Source: Gari tellinella
Lineage: Eukaryota; Mollusca; Bivalvia; Cardiida; Psammobiidae
Length of the DNA stretch: 64,000 bases
Reading direction: 5' to 3'
Assembly: GCA_922989275.2 (NCBI GenBank)
Contig: OV277862.1
Coordinates: 45,905,786-45,969,785, forward strand
Below the pieces are notes generated by a model. It was not told the DNA's origin. It saw nothing but the letters and a program-made list of their open reading frames with translations, and searched no databases. Both the position numbers and the translations under genes were made by a program. Positions 43,501 to 53,849 of this stretch are shown here, one piece after another (positions within the stretch are counted from its first letter, which is position 1; each line of letters begins with the position of its first letter).

Positions 43501-44004
43501 TTTACATATACTATTAACAATTTTAACCCTGACCGAAATACATTTGTAGATCTTAGTAGAAGACTACGGGATCAATTTATGCAAGGATGGACTGAAAACA
43601 TAAATAATACCAATAAACTGGATTATTATAAACAATTTAAAAAATCTTTTGAATATGAACAGTATTTGGATAAAATTCATTATGATTCTTTGAGAAAAGC
43701 CATAACGAGAATTCGTCTTTGTTCGCATAAATTAGAAATTGAAGCTGGAAGATTTACTGGTACAGATAGAAATCAACGAATATGCAAATTATGTAATTTA
43801 AATGTAGTTGAAACGGAGTATCATTTTATCATGTGTTGTCCAAGGTATAAAGATGTCAGATTAAAATGTTTAGGAAATATTTCATGGCCGACTGTTAATA
43901 AATACATTTCTTTAATGAGCTCTACACACAAAAGAACATTGTATAATTTAGGAAAATTTATTAAAAGTGCCTTTAACATCAGACAAAATGCCCTAGAATT
44001 GTAA
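40594..44004 (+). CDS. LINE ORF2: APE endonuclease and reverse transcriptase (+ strand)
   Basis: 1136 sense codons immediately after, and in frame with, the ORF1 UAG. The endonuclease starts five codons in: FRFLLWNVQGIKSKL, LLTETW, ITGDLNSRTG, STVDYIITS, EHSDHCPV. Reverse transcriptase has CAFIDYQRAFDTV (about codon 643), GLKQGEPLSPILF, FADD in place of YADD (about codon 748) and YFVYLGIKF. A Cys/His knuckle CKLCNLNVVETEYHFIMCC lies near codon 1063. The first in-frame ATG is at 41569, 325 codons after the UAG and beyond the endonuclease domain. Expression of the whole enzyme therefore needs readthrough or non-AUG reinitiation. The frame is undamaged. Confidence 0.93.
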   Translation, partial: EPDEKQFRFLLWNVQGIKSKLNDPDFQNFIQDYDFLLLTETWHSNVTNITIDGYQSFDCIRPKANKRAKRESGGVIVYFRERYRKHIDVLSVNNNGILWLKLQKEFGNFDEDLYLCVCYIPPEGSSVYRNEQSNLFQFDFFDALNDDIRKYSDLGTVYITGDLNSRTGTQPDFIPDINLNRYVDVPENNDTCSLPSRENNDKNVNSFGLKLLNLCKECNLLITNGRLEEGKCTFHGLYRNRPVSSTVDYIITSGDNFKYISDFCVLDLTEHSDHCPVTFALNGFYRASSGKDDDNGSRDKILWDSSKRESVIQSLINKQEHLDGLMSKLSSGDIDVNECVETFSKFVYDISFNHCGKKCFKKHTKIVYKAEWFDENCRKAKGEFLKARRKLLTDNSFENKAAFLHCRSQFANTKRLAKSKFYNKEKTKLSDLSKHSPRKFWKYIKKFKKCNKTEIDADLSDFVNYFSDLGNTPHAQDDSSNDHNFDNAATENIEMLDRPFDINEIKKTISSLKRNKSCDLDNNVADFFIDTNNFISQYLCTIFNKIYDSGIYPESWTKGIIVPIFKKGNPSDPSNYRGITLVNIMGKIFSLTLRNRLNAWCEQENVFHDTQFGFRDNCATVDAVFLLHTIIQKVLSKKSKLWCAFIDYQRAFDTVIRESLWIRLVQSGISCKMLRMIKSLYETVKCCVRISPDMDLSTFFDVTLGLKQGEPLSPILFILFINDIVNNVDLDNMTDNDLDLLSRYLIAFADDIILFTTNPNSLQVQIDKVYRYSLKWGLKINVSKTKICVFEKRKQVHLEEFTIGDEKIEMVDYFVYLGIKFTHTGNLSNAVKALSEQALKAYHNLLYLFDKVDFDFSTKLKLFETMVVPILTYCSEVWGVYNFKEVDILYVKFCKYILGVKKQTPNMAVFGEIGRFPLSHICKERSLKFWTKIMSNPDSYLYHMYVDQLNSINGSCWSKRMNSLINHLGFTYTINNFNPDRNTFVDLSRRLRDQFMQGWTENINNTNKLDYYKQFKKSFEYEQYLDKIHYDSLRKAITRIRLCSHKLEIEAGRFTGTDRNQRICKLCNLNVVETEYHFIMCCPRYKDVRLKCLGNISWPTVNKYISLMSSTHKRTLYNLGKFIKSAFNIRQNALEL

Positions 44005-45169
44005 ATTGTTTCTACTCACTTATTTGTATAATCTACTAATACTTATTTGATATGTAGATAATATGTTGAATTATTGATTGTATTGAATTGTATTGTTTTG
44101 CCTAAGCCATACCCATGTATCTTTGTAAATGGCCAAAGGCATAATTTGCCGATTTGCCAATAAATGTGAACTGAACTGAACTGTTAATAAGACATTTTCA
44201 AAACAGAAAGAAGTAAATAAATCAGTAATATGTTTATAGTAAATGCGTGTACATTTATGTGCAGTCTAGAAAACTGCGTAATTAGGTTATACCATTGGGA
44301 TATTCTTTTGTAGAACCTTCTGTCTGCCTTTCAAGCGTCTGAACAAATGAAGGCGGGGCTTAGTTTGATTGACATGCACTCATTGCGTGTAGCCTTTGAC
44401 CCAGAGTTTTCTGAGAATACCTAGATATCGGCGCTCGATTTGCACAGTTAAAACTTTTGTTGTGTTTGAAATATTTGGAAACCTGCCCGATTATATCGTA
44501 CTGATTGATATTCCAAAAAGAGTTACTAATATTTAAAATTAAACACTACATGAATTTTAAATTAAGACGAGTTAGTAGACTATTTATATATTTTGATAAA
44601 GTTTTTCAACGAACTTCTTCTCTAAATAATGCGACGTAGTAAAAGTAATAAAGTACACACAGAAACAATGGACGCGCCGTTAACGATTGCAAGTAAATAA
44701 ATGTTTTAATAGTTGTTGCAAGTATGTAAAGTCTATTGAACACGGGGAGAACCGTGAAATCTATTCTGCCTAGAATTAATTTACAGACCCGCTTATTAAA
44801 GCGTTATGAAAGCTACGCTGTTAAATAGATAACTGCAATTCAATGGCGAAAAAAAACTTCGTCACAAAAAAAACCCAAACAAACATTGTCTGGATACGAT
44901 TTGTCCACCGCACTTATAAGTGGAAACAAAATAGGCGATGCTTTAGAACAATCAACAGTGTTGCATTCTTAACAAATTGCCGTGGGTTCGACTCAATGCG
45001 AATATCCGGATATATCCGGATACCTCATACGGATATCCGAATAGTGATTTTGGTATTCGTTGACATCCCTAATTTATATAAAAAGAGTAAGGATATACTT
45101 TTTTTTTTTATTTTTTTTTTTTAACTTTTTTTTTTCGAGAGAACCACCTATGGGGTAAGCAGCACTCTG

Positions 45170-45771
45170 AACACTGTTTCCTACCTACAACGACCCTCCC
45201 AAAAACAATTCCCTTCGTATAACAACGCTTGCCACTGTTTCTCAACAAAACAATAACGTCTTACATTTTCACTGCTGCAACATCCTCTGCTTAAAATTGT
45301 CGTCTGTTGTTCCTTTCCAAAGTCACATACAGTGGAGAAAACGTTATTCTTTCCCAATAAACGCGTTTACGCTAAAACTATTATTTTAACTGCAAACAGT
45401 TTGGAGCCAGATCAGACGCCGGGTAACCCGGCGTCTGATCAGGCTCCAAACTGTTTGCCACCAAGATAAACATGAATTATCAGAATTGTCAAAAAGTTGT
45501 ACTTTTCTACGTTTTAGTGATTTGCGTTTGCGTACGTTTGCGCTTAAACGGGAAAGAATAACAGATTCTCCACTGTATTTACCATTTGGACAGAAGAAAT
45601 ATAATGACGAATGACAAACAGCTTGAAAAAAGATCAGAGGTCGCTTAAAGGCTGAGTTTGATCAGAATTTAAACTTTTTGAAAATATACGCCAAGTCTAA
45701 ATTTTCCCGCTCTATAACAACTCCCTCCGAACAACACACATACTCTTTGTTGTTATAGAGACGGAACACTG
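45170..45771. mobile_element. Family C MITE containing a family A MITE
   Basis: Outer ends 'acactgtttcctacctacaa' and 'ttatagagacggaacactg'. At a TA inside it, 45330-45575 is an intact family A element. The C core (45618-45680) is damaged. Confidence 0.65.
45330..45575 (+). mobile_element. Family A MITE, intact, nested in family C
   Basis: Ends CAGTGGAGAAAACGTTATTC and ...TCTCCACTG with TA on both sides and the CGCCGGGTAACCCGGCG core. The TA duplication supports Tc1/mariner-type mobilisation. Confidence 0.85.
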
Positions 45772-45882
45772 TATTAAATTCAGCACGTATCTGTATCTAC
45801 TTTTGAATGGTCGTAAAACCGAGTCTATACTGTATATTGAATGTAAATGAAGTATGGCCACACCCACTATGACACGCCCCTT

Positions 45883-46061
45883 TTACTCAGGTCCATCCTG
45901 GGCCTGTGATGTGCTTGGGTCGGCGTTCCTGGCCACTGGGCCAGTGCCCGGCGGACTACCAAAGACGGACCCGGCTTGGTCCCCGCTTTGTTCCATCCTG
46001 GGCTCCGGTTTGACGTCATCTTTGTCGTCACCGCTGTCTGAGCAGACACACGCTATAAACT
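45883..46061 (-). CDS. Calmodulin-like gene, terminal coding exon
   Basis: Acceptor 'gcaatttcag' before 46061. The first two bases complete a Glu codon, the last position of the EF4 loop. FIACVCSDSGDDKDD follows, then a Pro/Gly/Ser/Gln-rich tail ending QDGPE and TAA at 45883-45885. Confidence 0.8.
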
Positions 46062-46575
46062 CTGAAATTGCAATTATAAACATTAATAATTAAAATCAGA
46101 AGTAATTTTTATGTAAAATATGTCAACCATTATTGTTTTCAGTCAAAAATAAGTAAAACACTAGAGACAAATCTCAAAACTAGTTCGTGTATTTTGAAAG
46201 TAAAACCGTTTCATCATTTGACGAATTTCAAAGGTTTATCGCAAATAGAGACAAATCTCAAAACTATTTCGTGTATTTCGAAAGTAAAACCGTTTCACCA
46301 TTTGATGGGTTTCATATATATTTTTTGCAAATAACCATTGAACACAATCACTTAGATATTGTAGGTTACTAGATTGGCTTTAAAATGTGTTCTTGGTATA
46401 CATTTTCTTGTAATAGAGATTGAAAGAGACCAAAACGCTATCGTTCTTAAGAACACTATGCCTGCCAGACAGATGAATGTATGAACAGGAAGGGAAAGAG
46501 AGTGAGAATGCAGAAGAATTTTATTGCTCCACATCGGAAAACACATAAAAATGCAAAATTCACCACGCACTGTAA
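46062..46575. other. Intron, with a short direct repeat
   Basis: 'gagacaaatctcaaaact' and 'gtgtatttTgaaagtaaaac' recur about 80 bp apart (46165-46220 and 46248-46300). No exon is expected here because flanking exon phases match. Confidence 0.5.
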
Positions 46576-46581
46576 ACTGTA

Positions 46582-46955
46582 CAGTGCCCCCTCTCTATAA
46601 CAACACGCACTATGGGAGACAAAGCTTACGAGTGTTGTTCGGAGGGAGTTGTTATAGGAGGGGAAAATTAAGACCTGGCTTACATGTGCAAAAAGCTTGA
46701 CTCCAGATCAGACGACGCGTAAAGCGGCGTCTGATTCAAGCTGTTTGTCACTCGTTATTATATAATTATGTTTCGTCTGTCAAAATGTCCACTGACATGT
46801 AACATTGAACAAAAAAAGCAGACGACGATTTTAAGCAGATGTTATTGCAGCAGTGAAAGTGTTATACATTATTGTCTTGTTTGGGGGACAGCGACAAGAT
46901 CTGTTGTAAGGAGGGAATCGTTGTTGTGAGGGCCGTAATTTCGGAGGGAGCACAG
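46582..46955. mobile_element. Family C MITE
   Basis: Left end CAGTGCCCCCTCTCTATAAC, right end 'tcggagggagcacagtg', core at 46695-46748 partly deleted. Ends about 17 bp from the splice donor of the 46972-47028 exon. Confidence 0.6.
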
Positions 46956-46971
46956 TGTAAAACACTTTTAC

Positions 46972-47028
46972 CGTCGTAGTCTATCCGCCCATCACCGTCA
47001 ATATCTACCTCGGCTATCATTTCGTCAA
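46972..47028 (-). CDS. Calmodulin-like gene, EF4 exon
   Basis: Acceptor 'tctcatttcag', donor 'gtaaaagt'. 57 nt encoding (I)DEMIAEVDIDGDGRIDYD, matching the calmodulin EF4 VDEMIREADIDGDG pattern. Confidence 0.8.
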
Positions 47029-47525
47029 CTGAAATGAGACAGAACTTTCGTACAGTGGGAAAGACTTCAAATAAATATTTTCCCCGTTTAATCCATTTAC
47101 CCATAAATACATGTACGCGCTTGAGCATTTAATTGATTCCTCAACTGAAGAAAATAGTTCCATGTTAAAATTATACATACACAACATTCAAGACTAAATA
47201 AGGTCAAAGGTAGGCATTTCTAATTATTCACATCTCTGATATAAATTAAAACATCCTGTAAAATTACAAGGTCATAGCTTGAAAACTGTATGTGAAGGCA
47301 GTCAGACAAAAGTATGTGTACCGTATAGTTATGTGGACGGATAAATAAGCGAACACTAGATGAACGTCCGGACAGGGGTAAAACTGCATTGTCCCGACTA
47401 ATCTTCGAAATGGCATAAAATGATATTGTATACACTGAACATCATTCTTTTGGGGCATGTTTAAATACCAAATGATTAACATATCCAGTGGTCGTATACT
47501 AAAAGAGGGCTTTTACTGTTTGTTA

Positions 47526-47771
47526 CAGTGGAGAAAACGTTATTCTTTCCCAATAAACGCGTTTACGCTAAAACTATTATTTTCACTACAAACAGTTTGG
47601 AGCCAGATCAGACGCCGGGTAACCCGGCGTCTGATCAGGCTCCAAACTGTTTGCCACCAAGATAAACATGAATTATCAGAAATGTCAAAAAGTTGTACTT
47701 TTCTACGTTTTAGTGGTTTGCGTTTGCGTACGTTTGCGTTTAAACGGGAAAGAATAACGGATCCTCCACTG
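47526..47771 (+). mobile_element. Family A MITE, intact
   Basis: TA-flanked, 246 bp, typical ends and CGCCGGGTAACCCGGCG core. In the intron between the EF3 and EF4 exons. Confidence 0.85.
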
Positions 47772-47774
47772 TAC

Positions 47775-48440
47775 CTCTGTTAACTCATTATAGGATAGCT
47801 TTATTTCCCCCGAAAAGTGCAAAATTCAGCAATTTTCTCTTCCTGTTATAGCATGCAAAATTAAACTATTAGTATCAGAAACACAGGCATGTAATTTTCC
47901 CCCACTTGCCTAATGAAATTTGTTCAATTTAGATGTTTGAAATGCTAGCAATTCGTAAATCAGAGTATTGCTGTGGTTATTTTTTTGGAATTCACATGCA
48001 TGGTTAGGCTTGAGGGACTGAATAAACATTTCCCGATTAAACTTTAAATTCAAATTACAATGTAGTTTTGATATATTATATTGACTGAATTTGCAACAAG
48101 GAAACTTTTTTTTTGTAATTCGCTTAAACTCACAAGAGAAACACATGAAGACCATAAAGTCCCGCTATTTCGACATCTCCAAGGAGATCCTGTTTTCTAT
48201 GTGTAACCCTTTCCCCATATATTTCAATATATAAGAAAGACGGTTGCTTAACCCTTTATCTAATTTTGTTTTTCTTTCAGTCTGCTTTAAGCTACACTTA
48301 AATTATTTCTTATTATACATATTCATGACTCTATAAATTGGAACTGTTTTATTCAATGGAGGATTCTGATTTAAGCAGAAACTCCTATTTGCTATGAAAG
48401 TATCTGGTGTACAGCCACACGCTCAACTGTGTGTCTTTAT
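47775..48440. other. Intron, no gene; decayed repeat pieces
   Basis: AT-rich. Family G-like 'ttaaccctttatc' at about 48250. Nothing else identifiable. Confidence 0.4.
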
Positions 48441-48441
48441 A

Positions 48442-48517
48442 CAGTGGAGAAGGCGTTATTCTTTCCAAATAAACGCGTTTATGTTATATCTATTATATTC
48501 ATTACAAGCAGTTTGAC
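48442..48517 (+). mobile_element. Family A MITE, 5' half only
   Basis: 'cagtggagaaggcgttattc' to 'acaagcagtttgacaa', then unrelated sequence: a truncated copy. Confidence 0.6.
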
Positions 48518-48872
48518 AATCCTTCCTTTTAGCTACCATCTGCATGCTAGGGTATAGGAAATATGTCTCGTTGCACATATTCATGACTGTATAAAGTGGA
48601 GTATTTTTCTATAGAGGATATATGGAACAGTGAGTTAAAGTAAAGGAACAGCAGCCCTAAAAATGTCCATTTTTAGTTGGTTCTTTTACTAACGAAAAAA
48701 TGGTTAGAATTGCTCTTATTCAAGCAAAGGGAGCGGTAGACTGAGTAACGAAAACTGTTTAGCATTTTTCCATATATATCAACGCCAAAGACACCTATTC
48801 GGAGTTTCTTGCATGGTACTTGACAAATGTGATCTGTTTGGTCACGCACTTCGCTCGATCCTTAGAATCACA

Positions 48873-49124
48873 GGGCTACCATAAGTTGGCATGAAAAATC
48901 CTAAGATTTCGAAATTTGCATTTTTCAATTGCGAATTTACGAATCGTACCTTTACCCCATAGCCTGTTTCTAGTTTTGTTGACACGTGACTACTTAAAGC
49001 AGGCTGGAAGTAAAGCAGAATGCGCCTTATGGCGCATTCTGCTTTACTTTCAGCCTGCTTTAAGATACCATGTTCTAGAAAAAAATCCGAAGATTTAGGA
49101 AAAATCCGGAGAAATGGCAGCCCT
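48873..49124. mobile_element. Family F MITE, copy 2
   Basis: Ends AGGGCTACCATAAGTTGG and ...GAAATGGCAGCCCT, with 'gaatcac' on both sides as a 7-8 bp duplication. The hairpin core at 48995-49063 is near-perfect around GCGCCTTATGGCGC. Confidence 0.8.
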
Positions 49125-49289
49125 GGAATCACATCGTGTGACAGTACACATTATTTTCTACAAACGGGCTATTAATCTACCTGCCTATCTATTGTTCAGA
49201 TTATAGCACAGCAGAAAAAATAAATTTGCGAATGATACTAGTACGGTTACTAAACGCAAATACAATGAAATAAGATACAAAAAGACCAC

Positions 49290-49455
49290 GCAGGGGTCCT
49301 GATAAAGGAAGTATTTCAAAAAGTAAAATCTGTATTTTCTGCTTTAAATCCTATTATGTCACTACTCATAACAATCGTCTATTCAAGACGAGTCTAATGA
49401 GTGGTAACACTGATGTTACCCTAACATCATAGTATTTAGTACTGACATGAGTGAA
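49290..49455. mobile_element. Family D MITE, decayed
   Basis: 'aggggtcctgataaaggaag' start and an 'acaatcgtctattcaagacg' core with 'agtggtaacactgatgttac'. Ends eroded. Confidence 0.5.
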
Positions 49456-49659
49456 ATAATGTTTATTTATTTCTGGAACCATGCAAAAAGACAATTATTT
49501 TAAATGTGAGTTTCATAATGTCTGACCTGGCTCCATTGAAGCCACTTATTTTACAATTTGCGTCTGTTTTCAGGGCACACACGCTTTTGTCAAGCAAACG
49601 ATACCATTGAGATGAAAGAATAAAACATTTGAACCATGCCATGAGAAAACCTATTGCAC

Positions 49660-49732
49660 TGCAAACAGTGTATATCACGGCCAATCACCGTGTCGAATAT
49701 ACGGCGACTGACCTTGATCTACACTGTTTGAC
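49660..49732. repeat. Decayed GATC hairpin core
   Basis: 'caaacagtgtatatcacggc' faces 'ccttgatctacactgtttg'. The loop is altered (CACCGTGTCGAATATACGGCG). Confidence 0.5.
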
Positions 49733-49883
49733 ACCAACATGCATCTAAAGCATTTATGTAACTGTATTATATACTATATTTGCAGTGTATACCAAACTGA
49801 GATACAGAGCCTGTAGACTACTGGGATTCTGTACAATGTTGCCATACAATAAGATTGGTTTTGTCATGACCCGGCCCACTTAC

Positions 49884-49974
49884 TTTCTTCCTCTGTGAGA
49901 TCTTCTCCAAGACACTGTAGAATGGCCCGGATGTCAGAGGCACAGATGTACCCACATCCTCGCTTGTCGAAGAC
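49884..49974 (-). CDS. Calmodulin-like gene, EF3 exon (degenerate loop)
   Basis: Acceptor 'tcctgttaaag', donor 'gtaagtgg'. 91 nt, phase 0 in, 1 out. Encodes VFDKRGCGYICASDIRAILQ and CLGEDLTEEE, colinear with calmodulin [20 protein letters not shown]. Confidence 0.8.
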
Positions 49975-50052
49975 CTTTAACAGGAAAACAATATTTTGAT
50001 GATCATGTAAGAGCTGTGCCATGAGGAAAGAAGACTGAGCCCTTTTCTCCAC

Positions 50053-50465
50053 AGAAACGCCTTAGAGTACTTATACTTATAGTGCTACATGTATTCCGAT
50101 CAATCGATTTAGTCGACGCCGATTCATTCACCTACAGAAATCGATTATTTGACTAATAAAATCCATAATCAACTAGTAAAAATAAAAAAAATCCGAAGCA
50201 AAATCCCAGGCCCTACTGACTCCTCCACGTAAGAGCCATAGACGAATATTCAATTATGGGGTTGAACATAGATTCCAGCTTAAAGCAATATGAATGTTAA
50301 GCAGATAGCTACTAAAGGAGCTTCCTGCTTTACATTCATCTTGCTTTAAGCAGTTTCCTTTTCTAGTGCCTATATAGAGGTATGGGTTAAAACATTGAAT
50401 AATGATATACTACGTCAAGCCTCTGTTCAGCATGCTAACAGTCTAACAAGTCAAATAAGAATAAA
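50053..50465. other. Intron with a variant hairpin
   Basis: A variant of the AAAGC hairpin, 'cttaaagcaatatgaatgtt' against 'acattcatcttgctttaagc', lies at 50278-50351. No coding signal. Confidence 0.5.
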
Positions 50466-50469
50466 GTGC

Positions 50470-50788
50470 TCCCTCCAACGGCCATCATAACAACGACTCC
50501 CTTCTTACAACAACGCTTGCCACTATACCAAACACAATTATGTCTTACGTGTTCACATACTTAAAATTGTTGTCTGCTGTTTTTCTTACATAATGGACAT
50601 TTTGACAGAAAAAAAACTTAATGACGAGTGGCAAACCATTTAAATCTAGATCAGCGCCGCGTAACGCGGCGTCTAGTCTGGGATCAAGCTGTTCGCAAAT
50701 GCAAGTCAATGTTTCTCCCTATAACATTTCCCTCCGATAAGCACACACAAGCCTTTTCTCCCATTGGGTGTCGTTGGGAGAACTGTAT
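50470..50788. mobile_element. Family C MITE
   Basis: 'gtgctccctccaacggcc' to 'gtcgttgggagaactgta', core at 50633-50697 partly decayed (loop CGCCGCGTAACGCGGCG). Confidence 0.6.
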
Positions 50789-50799
50789 ACTCATCATGC

Positions 50800-52340
50800 T
50801 GGTAGGTATCAAACACATACGTTAAACAGTCCTTTCTCAGGGTTGTGTTTACATGGTATATTTTAGGACCGGATAAAAGCATCAATCTGTATTTCTATAC
50901 GAGGAATAGGTGCATGCGTTAAAGGGCTTTTTCTGTGAGGGATAGAGCTTTTTTGGTCACTTTGGTCTATCATTGAACAGCTACATATATATATTATAAA
51001 TGAACCTGGTATCTTTCAGTGAAAGGAAGATTAACGATTAACTAAATCAATTTTATTTCATTTTAAATTCAATAATTAGCCCAACGGCTTTTTAGTTAGA
51101 GGGGGAAAACTATATTCACAACATTTTTCCTCTTTCAGTCACCATTAAATTATTTGTAGTGACTATAAAACTGTCCCAAAGAGACGTGTATGACGAGTAA
51201 TCACATTAAACATATTGATGGAGAAACAAACGTATTTTATCATGTCTGCAAATGAATTTCTTCATTTCGGCCTCGATTTAGTTGAACACATTTCCAGAGC
51301 CACGTTTAAACTTTGAAATACGGATATGTTCGACGGATATGTTGAATTGCGGATATATTCGATTAAAGCGAGTTCTATATATCGAAGTTTGGCTGTATTT
51401 GAAAATCATCTTCTGGATTATTTATCTGGGACTATAGATGCTTCGATATAATAAATTTTAATGAAGTCCATAAAGTCAGCTTTCAAACACGCTATAATCT
51501 GATAAAATAAATTACAGTAAAACCTCTCTATTACGAAGGCTAATTAATTGTATAAAAGACTGGTGACAGCTCAATGTGACCTTTAAAGTTATAAACAAAA
51601 AGCTCCTAAAGGAGCTTTCCGTTTTCCTGTCACATTACTTTAAGCATTCACCTGTCGAAAGTTTACACCTAATTATTAACCCAACTACAAGTGGTCGCAA
51701 AAGAGAGGGTTTACTGTATATTATCGAAATTAAAATACAAGCCATGAATGTCAACGCAAATACGCTGAACAGATATCGGTCGTCGGGAGGTGGGAGCCTC
51801 CTTTGGTTCGCACCTTACGAATACCGATGTCTGGAAGAGTTTATTACCGGGCACAGCCCCCCCCCCCTTTCACCATATTAGATATTAGTTAAAATTAGCT
51901 AAATTATAAAAACCACGTGACAGTAATTACTTATATTCTTTTGTTGTACCTCATATATTCTATGTTATGTAGAATTCGAGAAATAAAATAAAGTTCTGTC
52001 AACTGACGCATGGGTTAATTTCAAGAATGTCCATGTAGCTCAATTACACGACTGAAAAGGCTATTATGAATGTTATTAATAATTCAAATTAATAACCACA
52101 GTTGATAGATTTCTAGGAATGGCCATACTGATTATACTACCCAGCGCGAGTTTGCTGATGTTTTCAAATAGTTTGAATCCAGATCATTCATCGAGTAATC
52201 TAACTCTTGGAAACGCGCTTCGATTTGTTGTTAAAACTTTTTTTGTTTTGTTCATTCAAACATTTTTTAATGAGCCCACTCTTCCGGGTCTGTACTGTAT
52301 GTTTTATTTTGATTTTTATAATAATATTTTCCCTAAAATA
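50800..52340. other. Intron stretch, mostly unrecognised
   Basis: A variant hairpin at about 51560-51645 ('aaagctcctaaaggagcttt' loop, arms 'caatgtgacctttaaag' and 'cctgtcacattactttaag'). Similar in layout to 32590-32655. A C-rich run at 51860-51869. No exon is predicted. Confidence 0.45.
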
Positions 52341-52342
52341 GC

Positions 52343-52535
52343 CAGGGCTCCAGATAAGAGATAGTTATTTCAACAAATCAAACATTTTCTCACTCATTTC
52401 AGCACCAAATCCTATGGTGTTACTACTCATTAGAATCGTCTCTTCGAGACGATTCTAATGAGTAGTGACACCATAGGGTTTAATTGAGAAATAACGATTT
52501 TAGTTTTTGAAAAACTACCCTTATCTGGTGCTCTG
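52343..52535. mobile_element. Family D MITE, best copy
   Basis: Ends CAGGGCTCCAGATAAGAG and 'cttatctggtgctctg'. Core 'ctcattagaatcgtctcttc' perfectly inverted. 'aatagcc' on both sides suggests an hAT-like 7-8 bp duplication. Confidence 0.75.
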
Positions 52536-52544
52536 AATAGCCCT

Positions 52545-53460
52545 TACGTCAATATAAACTTGTCATTTTCAAAAAGTGGAATGATAATCAAAAGTCCATA
52601 TGAAAAAATCAACGCTATATACGTTTCTGTTAAAATGGACATTGGCAAACAATGTAGACCCTTTTGAGACACCGCATTACACAGCGTCTCACCAAGGTCT
52701 GCACACTGTTTTTTATCATATGAACTATTTTTTCTGTATGGACAAACTTTGTAGTGTCTTTATAATATAGATCACCCTTGTATATTTATAATGAAATCTT
52801 CCAGCAAGTATATTGGGAAAGTTCATTGCAGTATTCAGGCATAAATAAGCTTAACAAGCGAATTGTTAAACATGTACATACAGTACGGTACATGTAACCA
52901 CAATGAATAGGACACACGATAGGATATTGATGGAAAGCAATGCTTGCCTCCCAGGAGTAAAGAAAATCCATTATCAAGAAGATTATCAAGCAAAGGAGAA
53001 CATATATTTGGCGAAAATCAATCATAAACCCTCGCTAGAATATACCATAGGTTGAGCGCTAATTATGTGTCGTCTTTGACCCCTCATGTTCATGTTCTTA
53101 TTTAAAATATCAAAGATATATATGCTTTAGTGAAAACATAACCATATTTTACTATTCATATGAAAGTTTCTTATTTATGGTATGTATGTATACCCAGGTG
53201 GAATACAGCTGTCATTTCATTTGACCATTCGTGCTTAAATATTTCTTATTTCCAATGGATTCGTCCATAAAACAATTTGGAAATCCAACCTGTAAAATAT
53301 TTAGATGTATTTGACCACATATTTAAAAACTTCATGCATGAGTTACAGCAAACTGTGTTGAACAAAATTGAATTCACTGTATACGGCGCTCAAATAGGGT
53401 TGCCACATACCAAAACAAGTGAGATACACGTTCCTAAATTCGATGAGTATATATACCTGT
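52545..53460. other. Intron stretch with one decayed hairpin
   Basis: A damaged GATC core at 52645-52712 ('caatgtagacccttttgaga' with 'gcgtctcaccaaggtctgca'). No exon found. Confidence 0.45.
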
Positions 53461-53472
53461 ACTGCAAACACC

Positions 53473-53694
53473 GGAGCAGTGGATAAAACGAATTTCTTTC
53501 CAGTTTAAACGCAAACGAAACGCAAACACATGACAATAAAACAATGAATTTTCTTTTGGACAATTCTGAATTTTCATATTAATCTGAATGCCAAACAGTT
53601 TGGAGGCTGATCTGGCTCTAAACTGTTTGCAATGGAAATAACAGTTTAAGGGTAAACGCGTTTCATTGAGAAAGATAAATGGACTCTCCACTGT
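53473..53694 (-). mobile_element. Family A MITE, decayed, inverted
   Basis: 'cagtggataaaacgaatttc' to 'aaatggactctccactg'. The core is shortened to 'gtttggaggctgatctggct'. Confidence 0.6.
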
Positions 53695-53849
53695 ACCATA
53701 TATCACGAAAGACAAAGGCATAAATTGGTCTACGGATATAAGTACTAGTAAGTAGTAAGTATCCTCGATTTCGAAGGCCCGTACGTGGCGATGGTGGTGC
53801 TCATAAAACATCGACCTCCTGTTTTATTAGCTCTCTTGTGCCCTTAGAC

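Larger units (their letters stand above)
39227..44183 (+). mobile_element. Complete non-LTR retrotransposon (+ strand)
   Basis: Contains ORF1, UAG, ORF2 and a 180-bp 3' UTR ending 'ccaataaatgtgaactgaac' with a GAACT tandem tail. A weak candidate duplication is TTAAAAAGAACAT (about 39214) against TTAATAAGACAT (44184). The exact 5' end is uncertain. Confidence 0.75.
38765..45071. mobile_element. Inner hAT-like element carrying a LINE
   Basis: Ends TAGGGATGTCAACGAATA (38765) and the complement TATTCGTTGACATCCCTA (to 45071), flanked by a perfect 8-bp duplication ATTTATAT (38757-38764, 45072-45079). Subterminal 'atccggatatccgg' repeats occur at both ends. No transposase ORF remains; the rest of the interior is non-coding (38850-39226 and 44184-44990). 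Confidence 0.85.
38662..45152. mobile_element. Outer hAT-like MITE split by a nested element
   Basis: Inverted ends CATAGGTGGTT (38662) and AACCACCTATG (to 45152), flanked by a perfect 8-bp duplication GGGTAAGC (38654-38661, 45153-45160). The end sequence and 8-bp duplication fit the hAT superfamily. Without the inner insertion the element would be about 180 bp and largely self-complementary (poly-A arm, poly-T arm). Confidence 0.8.
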
